Shown: piece after piece, positions 54,484 to 62,615 of the stretch | Numbering within the stretch: position 1 is the first letter of the stretch | Layout: the number at the start of each line of letters is the position of its first letter | NCBI GenBank assembly: GCA_902362965.1 | Contig: CABIYQ010000006.1 | Coordinates: forward strand, 124,001 to 188,000 | Direction: 5' to 3' | Length of the DNA stretch: 64,000 nucleotides | From: Oscillospiraceae bacterium | Lineage (GTDB): Bacteria; Bacillota; Clostridia; Oscillospirales; Ruminococcaceae | Position numbers and translations under genes: made by a program | Notes under the pieces: model-generated | The model's database searches: none | Told to the model about the DNA's origin: nothing | Seen by the model: only the letters and a program-made list of their open reading frames with translations

Positions 54484-55032
54484 TTGGAATTTATTAGTCC
54501 TGTTTATGATGTAAAACCTGTACCCATTGAAAAAATCGTACCGAATACATATAATCCGAATGCTGTTGCACCCCCTGAACTAGAACTTCTGTATGACAGT
54601 ATTAAAGAGGACGGCTATACTATGCCGGTAGTTTGTTATTACTCTTCTAAAGATGATTTGTATGTTATTGTGGACGGTTTTCATCGTTATCGGGTCATGT
54701 TGGATCACAAAGATATTTATGATCGGGAAAAAGGATTGCTTCCGGTTTCTGTAATTAATAAACCTTTGGCACAAAGAATGGCAAGTACTGTACGTCATAA
54801 CAGGGCAAGAGGAACTCATGATGTTGATCTTATGGGAAATATTGTAAGGGAGCTTCATGATTTAGGTCGGTCTGACGCATGGATTTCCAAGCATCTTGGA
54901 ATGGATAAAGACGAAATTTTGCGTCTGAAGCAGATAACAGGACTGGCAGCTTTATTTAAGGATATAAATTTCGGTCAAGCTTGGGTACCGGAAGAAAATA
55001 CGGAGTCTGAAAAAGAGAAGGAGTTACTTTAA
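54484..55032 (+). CDS. ParB-N-like protein, IbrB-like
   Basis: A 182-residue protein with a ParB/Srx fold: VPIEKIVPNTYNPN, IVDGFHRYRVM (the GxHR-type motif, residues 62-72) and NRARGTHDVDL, then a helical part SDAWISKHLGMDKDEI resembling a helix-turn-helix. It is joined to the IbrA-like gene with no spacer and starts with TTG, GGAGG 9 bases upstream. ParB/Srx-fold proteins bind or hydrolyse nucleotides (CTP/ATP) or nick DNA. The pair is expected to act together. Confidence 0.86.
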   Translation: MEFISPVYDVKPVPIEKIVPNTYNPNAVAPPELELLYDSIKEDGYTMPVVCYYSSKDDLYVIVDGFHRYRVMLDHKDIYDREKGLLPVSVINKPLAQRMASTVRHNRARGTHDVDLMGNIVRELHDLGRSDAWISKHLGMDKDEILRLKQITGLAALFKDINFGQAWVPEENTESEKEKELL

Positions 55033-55164
55033 TTGGTTAAAAATTTAGACGCTGTTATTACAACAGTGCGCCTATATAAGTTAAAATCCAAATTATTTCA
55101 TATATTCAATAATATTAGCAATTATTTCAGGGGAATTATATTTTATTCCATTTTTGCCAAATAA
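55033..55164 (+). pseudogene. Short third reading frame of the ibrAB operon, possibly truncated
   Basis: A 43-codon frame starting TTG right after the ibrB stop, with AAGGAG 9 bases upstream, the same layout as the ibrB start. The peptide begins VKNLDAVITTVRLYKLKSKL, then turns hydrophobic and runs into the opposing peptidase gene until 55164. It may be a truncated gene whose 3' part was lost when the dockerin gene arrived, or just a chance frame. Confidence 0.35.
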
Positions 55165-56271
55165 AATTGCAAATGCAAAATTATCGGCAATGCATTCTTC
55201 AGCGGCAGTTACATATTCCGTATTTTTACCGATAACTTCCCAGAAATCCGAAGCATCATCTATAGAGTAAGTTTCTGAAAGGTTGTCTGTTGGTATAAGA
55301 ACTGTTGAACTCCAGCTTAATAAATCATCGCCTTCTTTTTCAAAGGGTTTTGTTAAATACCATACCATATAACAATTACGTTTTTTACCGTTTATGGTAA
55401 ACGTTGCGTAGGAATCATATTTAACGTCAGGATTTGAAATTATATTTTCTTTTATATTTTGAGGAAAATCTGGTTCTTCATCTGCAACTGAAAATCCAAT
55501 CATTTTATACATATCCTTTTTAAATTGGGGATTAGAACGGGTAAGGCAATGGAAGATTTCATGAGTAATAATCTTTTTTAGAAGACTTGAATTGGATTTT
55601 GATACTAATGTGTTTGAAAGATAAATTTGGTTTTGCAGCGTATATCCGTAGGAACCTAATTCGTCTTCAGCAGTTGTATTAATAAATATTAATTCTTCAT
55701 TCAGCGGAAGTTTATATCTGTTGCTGTCTATTTGCTTCTGTATTTCGGCAATTGCATCTGAAATTAATTTCTTTTGTTCAGCTGTAAATTCTAATATCTG
55801 AGCTTTACTGTATTCCTTGTATTCATCAAGTGTTGTATCATTTTTTTGCATTCGGTAATTTAAATCCTGTTGTGACATGTTATTAAGATAATTTTCATTT
55901 CCCATTTTTAAAGAAATTCCTTCGGATTTATCAGCGAAACGAAATTTAATTTCACATTTTTCTAAAGATTTGTTAGCAAGATATTTTGCAATAGACGCAG
56001 CGTCTGCTGCGGTGATTTTTCCGTCCTCATTAAAATCGGCATTGGGGTAATCTTCAAGGTTTATTTTTTTACCTGCAATTGATGCTTCAGCCAATGTTTT
56101 GGCAATAAATGCTGCGTCGCTGGCTCTTAAAACTCCGTCTCCGTTGGCGTCGCCTTTGATCGTTGACACCGCTGCATTTACAGAAATCAAGTCAAGGTTA
56201 TATATACTGCCAAGCATTGAAAAAGCTAATGCAGATGATATAGCGGATTTTATTATTTTATTTAATTCCAT
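55093..56271 (-). CDS. Secreted dockerin-bearing putative zinc metallopeptidase
   Basis: A 392-residue protein. A signal peptide covers about 1-34 (MELNKIIKSAISSALAFS). The dockerin comes first (about 37-100), with DANGDGVLRASDA and DFNEDGKITAADA. After that is a long region ending in a peptidase-like segment: HEIFHCLTR (HExxH, about 232) and a downstream EECIADNFA (about 370) as possible third ligand, the gluzincin pattern. This would make it a cellulosome-attached protease. The ATG at 56271 has AGGGGAT 5 bases upstream; the track frame opens earlier at 56337. N-terminal dockerin placement is unusual. Confidence 0.8.
   Translation of the reverse strand: MELNKIIKSAISSALAFSMLGSIYNLDLISVNAAVSTIKGDANGDGVLRASDAAFIAKTLAEASIAGKKINLEDYPNADFNEDGKITAADAASIAKYLANKSLEKCEIKFRFADKSEGISLKMGNENYLNNMSQQDLNYRMQKNDTTLDEYKEYSKAQILEFTAEQKKLISDAIAEIQKQIDSNRYKLPLNEELIFINTTAEDELGSYGYTLQNQIYLSNTLVSKSNSSLLKKIITHEIFHCLTRSNPQFKKDMYKMIGFSVADEEPDFPQNIKENIISNPDVKYDSYATFTINGKKRNCYMVWYLTKPFEKEGDDLLSWSSTVLIPTDNLSETYSIDDASDFWEVIGKNTEYVTAAEECIADNFAFAILFGKNGIKYNSPEIIANIIEYMK
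56021..56112 (-). repeat. 92-bp dockerin segment identical, inverted, to 47002-47093
   Basis: Reverse complement of 47002-47093 with no mismatch; adjoining dockerin codons differ mostly at third positions. Confidence 0.9.
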
Positions 56272-56317
56272 ACTATCCCCTATTTCACCATAAAAAATTA
56301 ACAATTTTTTTATAAAT

Positions 56318-56346
56318 ATTATATCACCATTGCGCATATACGTCTA
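56318..56346 (-). promoter_or_regulatory. Probable promoter for the dockerin-peptidase
   Basis: On the minus strand TAGACG, 17-base spacer, TATAAT, about 47 bases before the ATG. Confidence 0.55.
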
Positions 56347-56445
56347 TATGCAGTGTTATACAAATATAATAAATAAAGTTTGTTAATGTTTTTATTTGGT
56401 AATTAAAAACTGATTATCGGAAGATATGAAATTAAAAAATCAATA

Positions 56446-56652
56446 TTACTGATGTTTTACAAAAGCTTCAGCGTGTTGAAAAATAGGACATTTATCGCTT
56501 TCTGAACAAACGTGGTTGTAGAATTCCTGATATACGCATTCCATTGAATCCTTTTTATATGTATTTATGTCGCATAACTTATACCTGACATTTACAAAAT
56601 AATTTGTATTTTGAATTGGACAAAAATCAAAATATGGTTTTATTATATACAT
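56446..56652 (-). CDS. Small cysteine-containing hypothetical protein (68 residues)
   Basis: Unknown. MYIIKPYFDFCPIQNTNYFV at the N-terminus; five cysteines in all (FCP, KLCD, ECV, HVC, KCP) suggest metal binding or disulfides. No signal peptide. GGGG lies 8 bases before the ATG. I recall similar short CP..CP proteins in clostridia but cannot name a family. Confidence 0.6.
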   Translation of the reverse strand: MYIIKPYFDFCPIQNTNYFVNVRYKLCDINTYKKDSMECVYQEFYNHVCSESDKCPIFQHAEAFVKHQ

Positions 56653-56767
56653 CCCAATATACCCCTTATTATTTAATAAACTGATTAATTTATTAAATTA
56701 TATCATTGATTCCAGTTTTTGTCAATGTTATTTTACCCTAAATATTCTATATAAAAATTAATATATA

Positions 56768-56795
56768 AAAAAGTCCGGTGTAAACCGGACTTTTA
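56768..56795 (-). terminator. Terminator of the ABC-2 operon
   Basis: AAAAAGTCCGG / CCGGACTTTT stem with a 6-base loop, flanked by A and T runs; ends the minus-strand ABC operon. Confidence 0.87.
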
Positions 56796-56830
56796 TCGTT
56801 CTGCCAGTGGAACTGTTTATCATCTGTTCG

Positions 56831-57991
56831 CTAGTTACTGCTTGATCTGATTTTAGTTTTTGCAACAAGAAGAACAACTGAAAAAATTGCAACTGCAAAT
56901 AATAATTCTATGCCAAGATATGAGAAATACTTTGAACTGCTGAATAATTCATCTGATATACCGGCAAGCATGTTGTTTGCTCTGATAAACCAGTATGCGG
57001 GGAGGAAATGAGCCACATTAATGACCGCTTCTCCCAAGAATTTCTGGGGAACAAATACGCCGCAGAGAAAGCTCATTCCAAGACCAATAGTATTTGCAAT
57101 CATATCAGTAGCTTTAGGACTGGGAGCTAATACCGATATCAACAGTGTCATTGAAAGAACAACAAGCATGAATACTAAGCTGTTGAGAACTGCAAGCAGA
57201 CCTTCTCTGCATAAAAGCATTTTACCGCAGAGTATCAAGGCGGCAATCATGAAAATAAGCCAGATGATAACTGCATAAATGATAGCTCCCAAGGTAATCT
57301 GAAAGGTTTGTTTTGTAGTAGATACAGGTGAACAGTTTGTTCTGCTTCTGATTTCCTTTTTATTTATTGTCAGAAGAGCAGGGCATAGGCATGAGATCAT
57401 TATAGCTATAAATATATATGGTAAATACTGAAAATAATAGTATATATATTCACTGTTGAAGCTTCCGGAATCAGAAAAATTTTCGGTTTTAACTTTAATT
57501 TCACTGTTGCTTGTCTGTGCTGTTTTTGATATAGCGTCGTCAATACTGAATCCGCCTGCGATATAACATGATAGATTTGTAACATACTGATCCAACTGAG
57601 ATTCAAATAGTGCAGTTGAATATGTTCCGGATACCTTATAATTAGAAAACAGATCGTCAACTTCTCCGGCAGAAATTTTGTCTGAATATCCCTCTTTTAT
57701 AGTAAGAACGTAGTCTGTACTCTGATAGTAAAGAGAATCCAGAATAGTGTCTTTGTCAGTATCAATATCTTGAATATTGTGATTGGAGCTTATGTAATCA
57801 ACAAGTTTTTGGCTTGCAGCGGTATTATCCATATCTATTATGCATATGCTTAATTTAGTTTCTTTGAAATTATTATCTTTGGCAGATTGATTTGCCATTA
57901 AAATTGAAATTATCATAAAGATGCCAATATATAACAGAGCTGAAAATTTCTTTTTTCCGGCAATTTTTGCAAATGCCTTAAAGACTTGCAT
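56831..57991 (-). CDS. ABC-2 type transporter permease, second subunit
   Basis: A 386-residue membrane protein: N-terminal helix (about 19-35), a large extracytoplasmic domain (about 36-185) and five to six C-terminal helices. This is the YhgE/ABC2_membrane_3 layout. It overlaps the first permease by 14 bases. AAGGAGG lies 9 bases before the ATG. It pairs with the neighbouring permease and ATPase to make an exporter. Confidence 0.88.
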   Translation of the reverse strand: MQVFKAFAKIAGKKKFSALLYIGIFMIISILMANQSAKDNNFKETKLSICIIDMDNTAASQKLVDYISSNHNIQDIDTDKDTILDSLYYQSTDYVLTIKEGYSDKISAGEVDDLFSNYKVSGTYSTALFESQLDQYVTNLSCYIAGGFSIDDAISKTAQTSNSEIKVKTENFSDSGSFNSEYIYYYFQYLPYIFIAIMISCLCPALLTINKKEIRSRTNCSPVSTTKQTFQITLGAIIYAVIIWLIFMIAALILCGKMLLCREGLLAVLNSLVFMLVVLSMTLLISVLAPSPKATDMIANTIGLGMSFLCGVFVPQKFLGEAVINVAHFLPAYWFIRANNMLAGISDELFSSSKYFSYLGIELLFAVAIFSVVLLVAKTKIRSSSN

Positions 57992-59108
57992 ATTTCTTCC
58001 TCCTTGTCAGTAAAAATCCTCCGATTGTAAATATTACGGATAAAATCAGAAGCGTAACGAATTTTTCGGTATATCTTTTATAATCATCGTAAATATTTAA
58101 ACAATAGAATAAATCTGAAATGAGAGCTGCCGGATTTATTTTGTTGATAATCGGCGCATTCTGTTCAATGACAGCTTTCATATTTCCGAACATCAGACCG
58201 CTTAAAAAGCATGACAGCATTGTTACCGACATTGAAATTGCCATTTTCACATTTTGATTTAGTCTTCCGAATGAACCTATAAAGAATCCCATTGTAACTC
58301 CGGTAAGACTGCCTACAGCACCTGATAAATATACCATAGGTATTTTATCGCCCATATCTACTTTAAGTATAAATAATATATAAGAAATTCCTATGCTGAC
58401 GCATATAACCTGAGCGACAAAACTTGCAAGTAAGCTGGCTGTTATGGAGGTAAGCTTGTTAGTTGGTGAAATACATTTTCTAGCAGCAATTGCAGATAGA
58501 TTTCCCTGATTATTTATAGCAATATATAATCCGCTAATAGAGCCGAAAAATGCAGCCATTGCTATAAGATTGTAAAAGTATTGAATGTATGTATCCATAT
58601 TTCCATTTGATAGGGAAAGACTTTCGTTGCAGTTTATTTCCTGTGACATGGCATCGACTACGGATTGAAGATTCTGCGGATTGTTATTTACAGTTTCCAT
58701 TATAATTGATTCACGTATTTGATATTGATCAAGAAATGATTTAATAATAGTTTGCTTTATGCCGTCATTTGAAACGGTAAGGGAAAGCTCGCTGTCCACG
58801 TTTATTATTCCGATGATATCATTTGTTTTCAGCATATCAAGTGCGGTTTGGCTATCAGTAAATTTAGAATCAAACATAGCATCTTCTCCGGAAGACAGTT
58901 CTTTTATTACTTCTTTAAAGGCAGTATTTTCAGTATTTTCAACGATTGCCACCGGTATTTTATTGAACATAGATTCCTTTTCATACATACTGTTAAAGGC
59001 AACATAAAAAAATGTTCCAAGAATAATAGGGAATGCAAGGATCCAGAATAAAAACTCCTTTTGCCTGAATGCATTTTTTAAGGAATACTTAAAATTATGA
59101 AAAAACAT
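57978..59108 (-). CDS. ABC-2 type transporter permease, first subunit
   Basis: A 376-residue membrane protein of the same ABC2_membrane_3 layout as its neighbour, with helix at about 19-37, extracytoplasmic domain to about 180, then several helices. LTRRKKYASL is at the end. AAGGAGG lies 6 bases before the ATG. It follows the ATPase by one base. Confidence 0.88.
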   Translation of the reverse strand: MFFHNFKYSLKNAFRQKEFLFWILAFPIILGTFFYVAFNSMYEKESMFNKIPVAIVENTENTAFKEVIKELSSGEDAMFDSKFTDSQTALDMLKTNDIIGIINVDSELSLTVSNDGIKQTIIKSFLDQYQIRESIIMETVNNNPQNLQSVVDAMSQEINCNESLSLSNGNMDTYIQYFYNLIAMAAFFGSISGLYIAINNQGNLSAIAARKCISPTNKLTSITASLLASFVAQVICVSIGISYILFILKVDMGDKIPMVYLSGAVGSLTGVTMGFFIGSFGRLNQNVKMAISMSVTMLSCFLSGLMFGNMKAVIEQNAPIINKINPAALISDLFYCLNIYDDYKRYTEKFVTLLILSVIFTIGGFLLTRRKKYASL

Positions 59109-59109
59109 T

Positions 59110-60060
59110 TTAATCCTCCTTGTCTCTAAGTTCCTTACCTGTTATTTCAAGAAATACATCATTAAGAGTAGGAAGTTCTGAAAATACTCTTCCGAAAGGA
59201 ACATTATTTTGAGTCAGTACATCAAGGATACGCACGAGGTTATGCTTTCCGCCGCTGCAATATACCATCAATTTATTATCGTTATAACTGACTTCGTAAA
59301 CATGAGGAAGATCATTTATCTTAGATATAATTCTGTCTTCAAGATCTAGGACTTCAATTGTGACAGTTTCAGTATTTTTGATCATTTTTTTCAGTTCGTC
59401 TTTTGTACCTATTGCAAGATTTTTTCCTTTGTCCATAATTGCAATTCGAGTACAAAGCTGTTCTACTTCTTCCATGTAATGAGAAGTATATATAATAGTA
59501 GCACCGTTTCGGTTAAGCTCAGCGATACCTTCAAGTATTTTGTTTCTGCTTTGCGGATCGACTGCAACGGTCGGTTCGTCAAGTATGATAAGCTTTGGTT
59601 TGTGGGCAATGCCACAGGCTATATTCAGTCGTCTGAGCAGACCGCCCGATAGTTTTTTCGGATGGAATTTTATAAAGTCCTGCAAACCTGCAAATTCGAT
59701 TGCTTCCTGTACATATTGCTTTCTCAGACTTTTATCTGTTATGTAAAGACCGCAGAAGTAATTAATATTTTCGTAAACATTCAGTTCATTGAAAACTGCT
59801 ACGTTCTGCATTATAATACCGATTTGTTTTTTTATTTTATAATTGGAAGGAGTCATTTTTTCTCCGAAAATTTCTATTGTACCCTTATCAAATGAAAGCA
59901 GGGATAACAGACAATTGATAGTTGTTGTTTTTCCGGAACCGTTTGGTCCCAGCAGACCGAAAATTTCGCCCTCTTTGATTTCCAGATTAAAATGGTCAAG
60001 GGCTATAAGTTCTTTGTATCTTTTAACCAAGTTTTCTATTTTGACTACTGTTTTTGCCAA
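59110..60060 (-). CDS. ABC transporter ATP-binding protein
   Basis: A 316-residue ATPase: Walker A GPNGSGKTTT (about 39), signature LSGGLLRRLNIA, Walker B LIILDEPTVAVDP, and SHYMEEVEQL. It is a DrrA-type ATPase with a short C-terminal domain. TTG start with GGAGG 8 bases upstream. It heads the minus-strand operon next to a divergent two-component system, which suggests that the system controls this exporter. Confidence 0.93.
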   Translation of the reverse strand: MAKTVVKIENLVKRYKELIALDHFNLEIKEGEIFGLLGPNGSGKTTTINCLLSLLSFDKGTIEIFGEKMTPSNYKIKKQIGIIMQNVAVFNELNVYENINYFCGLYITDKSLRKQYVQEAIEFAGLQDFIKFHPKKLSGGLLRRLNIACGIAHKPKLIILDEPTVAVDPQSRNKILEGIAELNRNGATIIYTSHYMEEVEQLCTRIAIMDKGKNLAIGTKDELKKMIKNTETVTIEVLDLEDRIISKINDLPHVYEVSYNDNKLMVYCSGGKHNLVRILDVLTQNNVPFGRVFSELPTLNDVFLEITGKELRDKED

Positions 60061-60091
60061 TTTTATTTCCTCCTCATAAAGTTATACTAAC

Positions 60092-60120
60092 ATTATAAAA
60101 TAAAATTGATATTATGTGAA
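60092..60120 (-). promoter_or_regulatory. Promoter for the ABC-2 operon
   Basis: On the minus strand TTCACA, 17-base spacer, TATAAT, about 32 bases before the TTG start. An inverted repeat AAGTGA...TCACTT (60119-60136) overlaps its -35 edge. Confidence 0.7.
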
Positions 60121-60140
60121 GTGAAAAAAGTCACTTTTTT

Positions 60141-60158
60141 ATATGACATTTGTCATAT
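60141..60158. promoter_or_regulatory. Perfect palindrome between divergent promoters, likely response-regulator site
   Basis: ATATGACATTTGTCATAT is an exact 18-bp palindrome. It lies 21 bases from the -35 of the ABC operon and 18 bases from that of the kinase operon. TGACA-N2-TGTCA type sites are used by NarL-family regulators in Firmicutes. Confidence 0.6.
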
Positions 60159-60175
60159 AGAATTTTTTTGAAATA

Positions 60176-60204
60176 TAGACATATGGAAAATTTTATGTTA
60201 AAAT
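60176..60204 (+). promoter_or_regulatory. Promoter for the two-component operon
   Basis: TAGACA, 17-base spacer, TAAAAT, about 24 bases before the GTG start. Confidence 0.6.
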
Positions 60205-60227
60205 AAAATTATAGAGGGGAGGACAGT

Positions 60228-61313
60228 GTGAATAAAATTACGAATAAGCTTGCAGTACTTGTATTATGCATTATCTTAATAACTGATTATGGCGAAAGCG
60301 CTATACTGTCTATTGCTGCATTTTTAATATCAGTATCATTATCTTCGATGAGTCAATGCTTTATCGGAAGCAGAATTTCTGCTGCGGTCCAGTTTGTATA
60401 TATCGTACTTTGCTTTTATAATCCTGTGTTTTGCTGTATGCTCCCTTTGATGTTTTATGATATAATGTCTGAAAGAAAAATATTTTTTGAAATTCTTACC
60501 GGAACAGTATTACTTTTTAATATAAAAAGGTTTGGATATGTTCAGATAGTATTGATTTTTGCTATTATTGCTGTTAGCTTTCTTTTGGAAAAGCGTACCT
60601 CTGAGCTTGAAACGGCACAAAATAAATTGATTGAAACGAGAGACCAGTCGGAGGAAGTAAATATTCTGCTGACTGAAAAAAATAGGTATTTATGTGAAAG
60701 AAGAGATCATGAAATAAGAATTGCGGTCTTAACTGAAAGAAACAGAATAGCAAGAGAAATTCATGATAATGTAGGACATATGCTATCTAGAACGCTTCTT
60801 CAGATGGGTGCACTTCTTGTGACAAATAAGGATGATAAACTCAGACCGGAACTTGAAAAAGTTAAGGATACTCTTAATGAAGCAATGACAAGTATAAGAG
60901 AAAGTGTTCATAATCTTCATGATGATTCTGTAGACTTGAAAAATACTGTTATTGAGTTGACAAAGCCTTTGAAAGATAGTTTTAAAGTTAAGCTTGATAT
61001 GGATTTTTCTGAGGATATTCCCAAAAATATAAAGTTCTGCTTTATAGGAGTTATAAAAGAGGGAATATCAAATATAATTAAATATAGCAACGGTGATTCA
61101 GTTATTATTACTATACGTGAACAACCGGCTTTTTATCAGCTTGTGATCGAGGATAACGGTACAAATAACAATGGTATTATTTACAGTGATGGAATTGGTC
61201 TTGAAAACATGAAAATCCGTACGGAAAGCCTGGGCGGTATATTTAAGTACTATTCTGAAAAAAATAAATTTAAAATATTTATTTCAATACAAAAGCAAGG
61301 AAGAATGTTATGA
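60228..61313 (+). CDS. Sensor histidine kinase (HisKA_3/NarL-partner type)
   Basis: A 361-residue kinase. About five membrane helices occupy 1-125, then a short coiled coil (about 125-155) and the dimerisation domain with phospho-His in REIHDNVGH (about 180), followed by HATPase with GIIYSDGIGLENM. No large sensor domain, as in LiaS/DesK types. GTG start, 5 bases after GGGGAGG. The response regulator overlaps it as ATGA. Confidence 0.92.
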   Translation: MNKITNKLAVLVLCIILITDYGESAILSIAAFLISVSLSSMSQCFIGSRISAAVQFVYIVLCFYNPVFCCMLPLMFYDIMSERKIFFEILTGTVLLFNIKRFGYVQIVLIFAIIAVSFLLEKRTSELETAQNKLIETRDQSEEVNILLTEKNRYLCERRDHEIRIAVLTERNRIAREIHDNVGHMLSRTLLQMGALLVTNKDDKLRPELEKVKDTLNEAMTSIRESVHNLHDDSVDLKNTVIELTKPLKDSFKVKLDMDFSEDIPKNIKFCFIGVIKEGISNIIKYSNGDSVIITIREQPAFYQLVIEDNGTNNNGIIYSDGIGLENMKIRTESLGGIFKYYSEKNKFKIFISIQKQGRML

Positions 61314-61933
61314 ATATAGTAGTTGTAGATGATGATAACTTGGTTGCACTTTCACTTAAAACTATTTTGGAGGCTTCTGAAGACTTAAAGGTTGCTGCAA
61401 TTGGCAGCAGCGGTGAGGAGGCAATTAAACTGTATGACGAGTTTGATCCCGATGTCCTTCTTATGGATATACGTATGTCTGGAATGACGGGAATTGAAGC
61501 AGGAGAAAAAATACTTGAAAAGCATAGTGATGCAAAAATACTGTATCTGACTACATTTTCAGATGACGAATATATTGTTAAAGCATTAAAAATCGGTACT
61601 AAAGGATATATTTTAAAGCAGAATTTTGAATGTATTGTCCCAGCACTGAAAACTGTTATGAAAGGACAAACCGTTTTCGGAGACGAGGTAATAAACAAAC
61701 TGCCTGTTCTTATGAAAAAAACATCATATTTTGATTATGAAAAATACGGGATCAATGATAAGGAAAAAGATATAATCAGTCTTGTTGCTCAAGGATTAAG
61801 CAATAAGGAAATTGCAACTGAATTGTTTTTGAGTGAAGGGACAGTCAGAAATTATTTAAGCAGTATCCTTGAAAAACTTGAACTCAGAGACCGTACTCAG
61901 CTTGCGATTTTTTATTATAACAATAATAAATGA
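61310..61933 (+). CDS. NarL/FixJ family response regulator
   Basis: A 207-residue regulator. Receiver domain with phospho-Asp53 (LLMDIRMSG) and a NarL-type helix-turn-helix at the C-terminus (EIATELFLSEGTVRNYLSSI). Overlaps the kinase gene by 4 bases. Expected to bind the palindrome at 60141 and control the divergent ABC operon. Confidence 0.94.
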   Translation: MNIVVVDDDNLVALSLKTILEASEDLKVAAIGSSGEEAIKLYDEFDPDVLLMDIRMSGMTGIEAGEKILEKHSDAKILYLTTFSDDEYIVKALKIGTKGYILKQNFECIVPALKTVMKGQTVFGDEVINKLPVLMKKTSYFDYEKYGINDKEKDIISLVAQGLSNKEIATELFLSEGTVRNYLSSILEKLELRDRTQLAIFYYNNNK

Positions 61934-61965
61934 ATAATATTGACATAAACGGAGGAATACTAATA

Positions 61966-62418
61966 ATGAGTAAATCAGAAAAAGCTAAAGAATTATTTAC
62001 AAAAGGCTATAATTGTTCACAGGCGGTACTGGGGGCATTTGCTGAAGACCTTGGAATGGATTTTGAAACTGCTATGAAATTATCTTCGTCGTTCGGCGGA
62101 GGTATGGGAAGAATGCGTGAGGTGTGTGGTACGGTAAGCGGAATGTTTATGGCAGCAGGACTTAAATATGGATATTTTCTTCCTGATGACAGAACCGGTA
62201 AAACAGAGCATTACAAAAGAATTCAGGAGCTTGCAGAAAAATTCAAGGAAAAAAATAAGTATATTGTATGCCGTCAGCTTCTGGGACTTGAGGGTAATGA
62301 CAGCAGTTATGTTCCTTCGGAAAGAACGGGAGAATACTATAAAAAGCGTCCGTGCGTTGAACTGGTAGGGGATGCAGCGGAAATTCTTGAAGAATATTTT
62401 CAGGAAAATCCAATATAA
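61966..62418 (+). CDS. C_GCAxxG_C_C family redox-type protein
   Basis: A 150-residue protein of the C_GCAxxG_C_C family. NCSQAVLGAF (about 16), GGGMGRMREVCGTVSG (about 42-57) and the spaced later cysteines (IVCRQLLG, RPCVELV) fit. The family is thought to bind a redox or metal cofactor; function unknown. The frame opens at 61930 inside the RR end, but GGAGG 9 bases before the ATG at 61966 fits better. Confidence 0.86.
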   Translation: MSKSEKAKELFTKGYNCSQAVLGAFAEDLGMDFETAMKLSSSFGGGMGRMREVCGTVSGMFMAAGLKYGYFLPDDRTGKTEHYKRIQELAEKFKEKNKYIVCRQLLGLEGNDSSYVPSERTGEYYKKRPCVELVGDAAEILEEYFQENPI

Positions 62419-62447
62419 ACTAAATTGGTTTTTTTATAAAACAATTT

Positions 62448-62485
62448 GGCATATTGCAATAAAGGCTGTCAAAATATGCCTTAGT
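62448..62485 (+). terminator. Possible weak terminator after the redox gene
   Basis: GGCATATT pairs with AATATGCC across a 17-base loop, followed by TTAGTTTT. Weak. Confidence 0.4.
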
Positions 62486-62513
62486 TTTCGGCATAAAAAA
62501 TATCTTTAAAAGG

Positions 62514-62542
62514 TTGACAAAAAAATAACAATATGATATAAT
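62514..62542 (+). promoter_or_regulatory. Consensus promoter for adhE
   Basis: TTGACA, 17-base spacer, TATAAT: full consensus, directly followed by the Rex operator. Confidence 0.9.
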
Positions 62543-62544
62543 AA

Positions 62545-62566
62545 CATTGTTAAGAAATTAACAATG
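62545..62566. promoter_or_regulatory. Rex operator before adhE
   Basis: TTGTTAA-GAAA-TTAACAA at 62547-62564 is an exact match to the Rex consensus TTGTTAA-N4-TTAACAA, extended by CA/TG on each side. It covers the expected transcription start, so NAD-bound Rex would block adhE and NADH would relieve it. Confidence 0.92.
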
Positions 62567-62615
62567 CAAATAAGAAAGTACAAATAAAATTTTTATATTT
62601 TCAGGAGGATGCATT

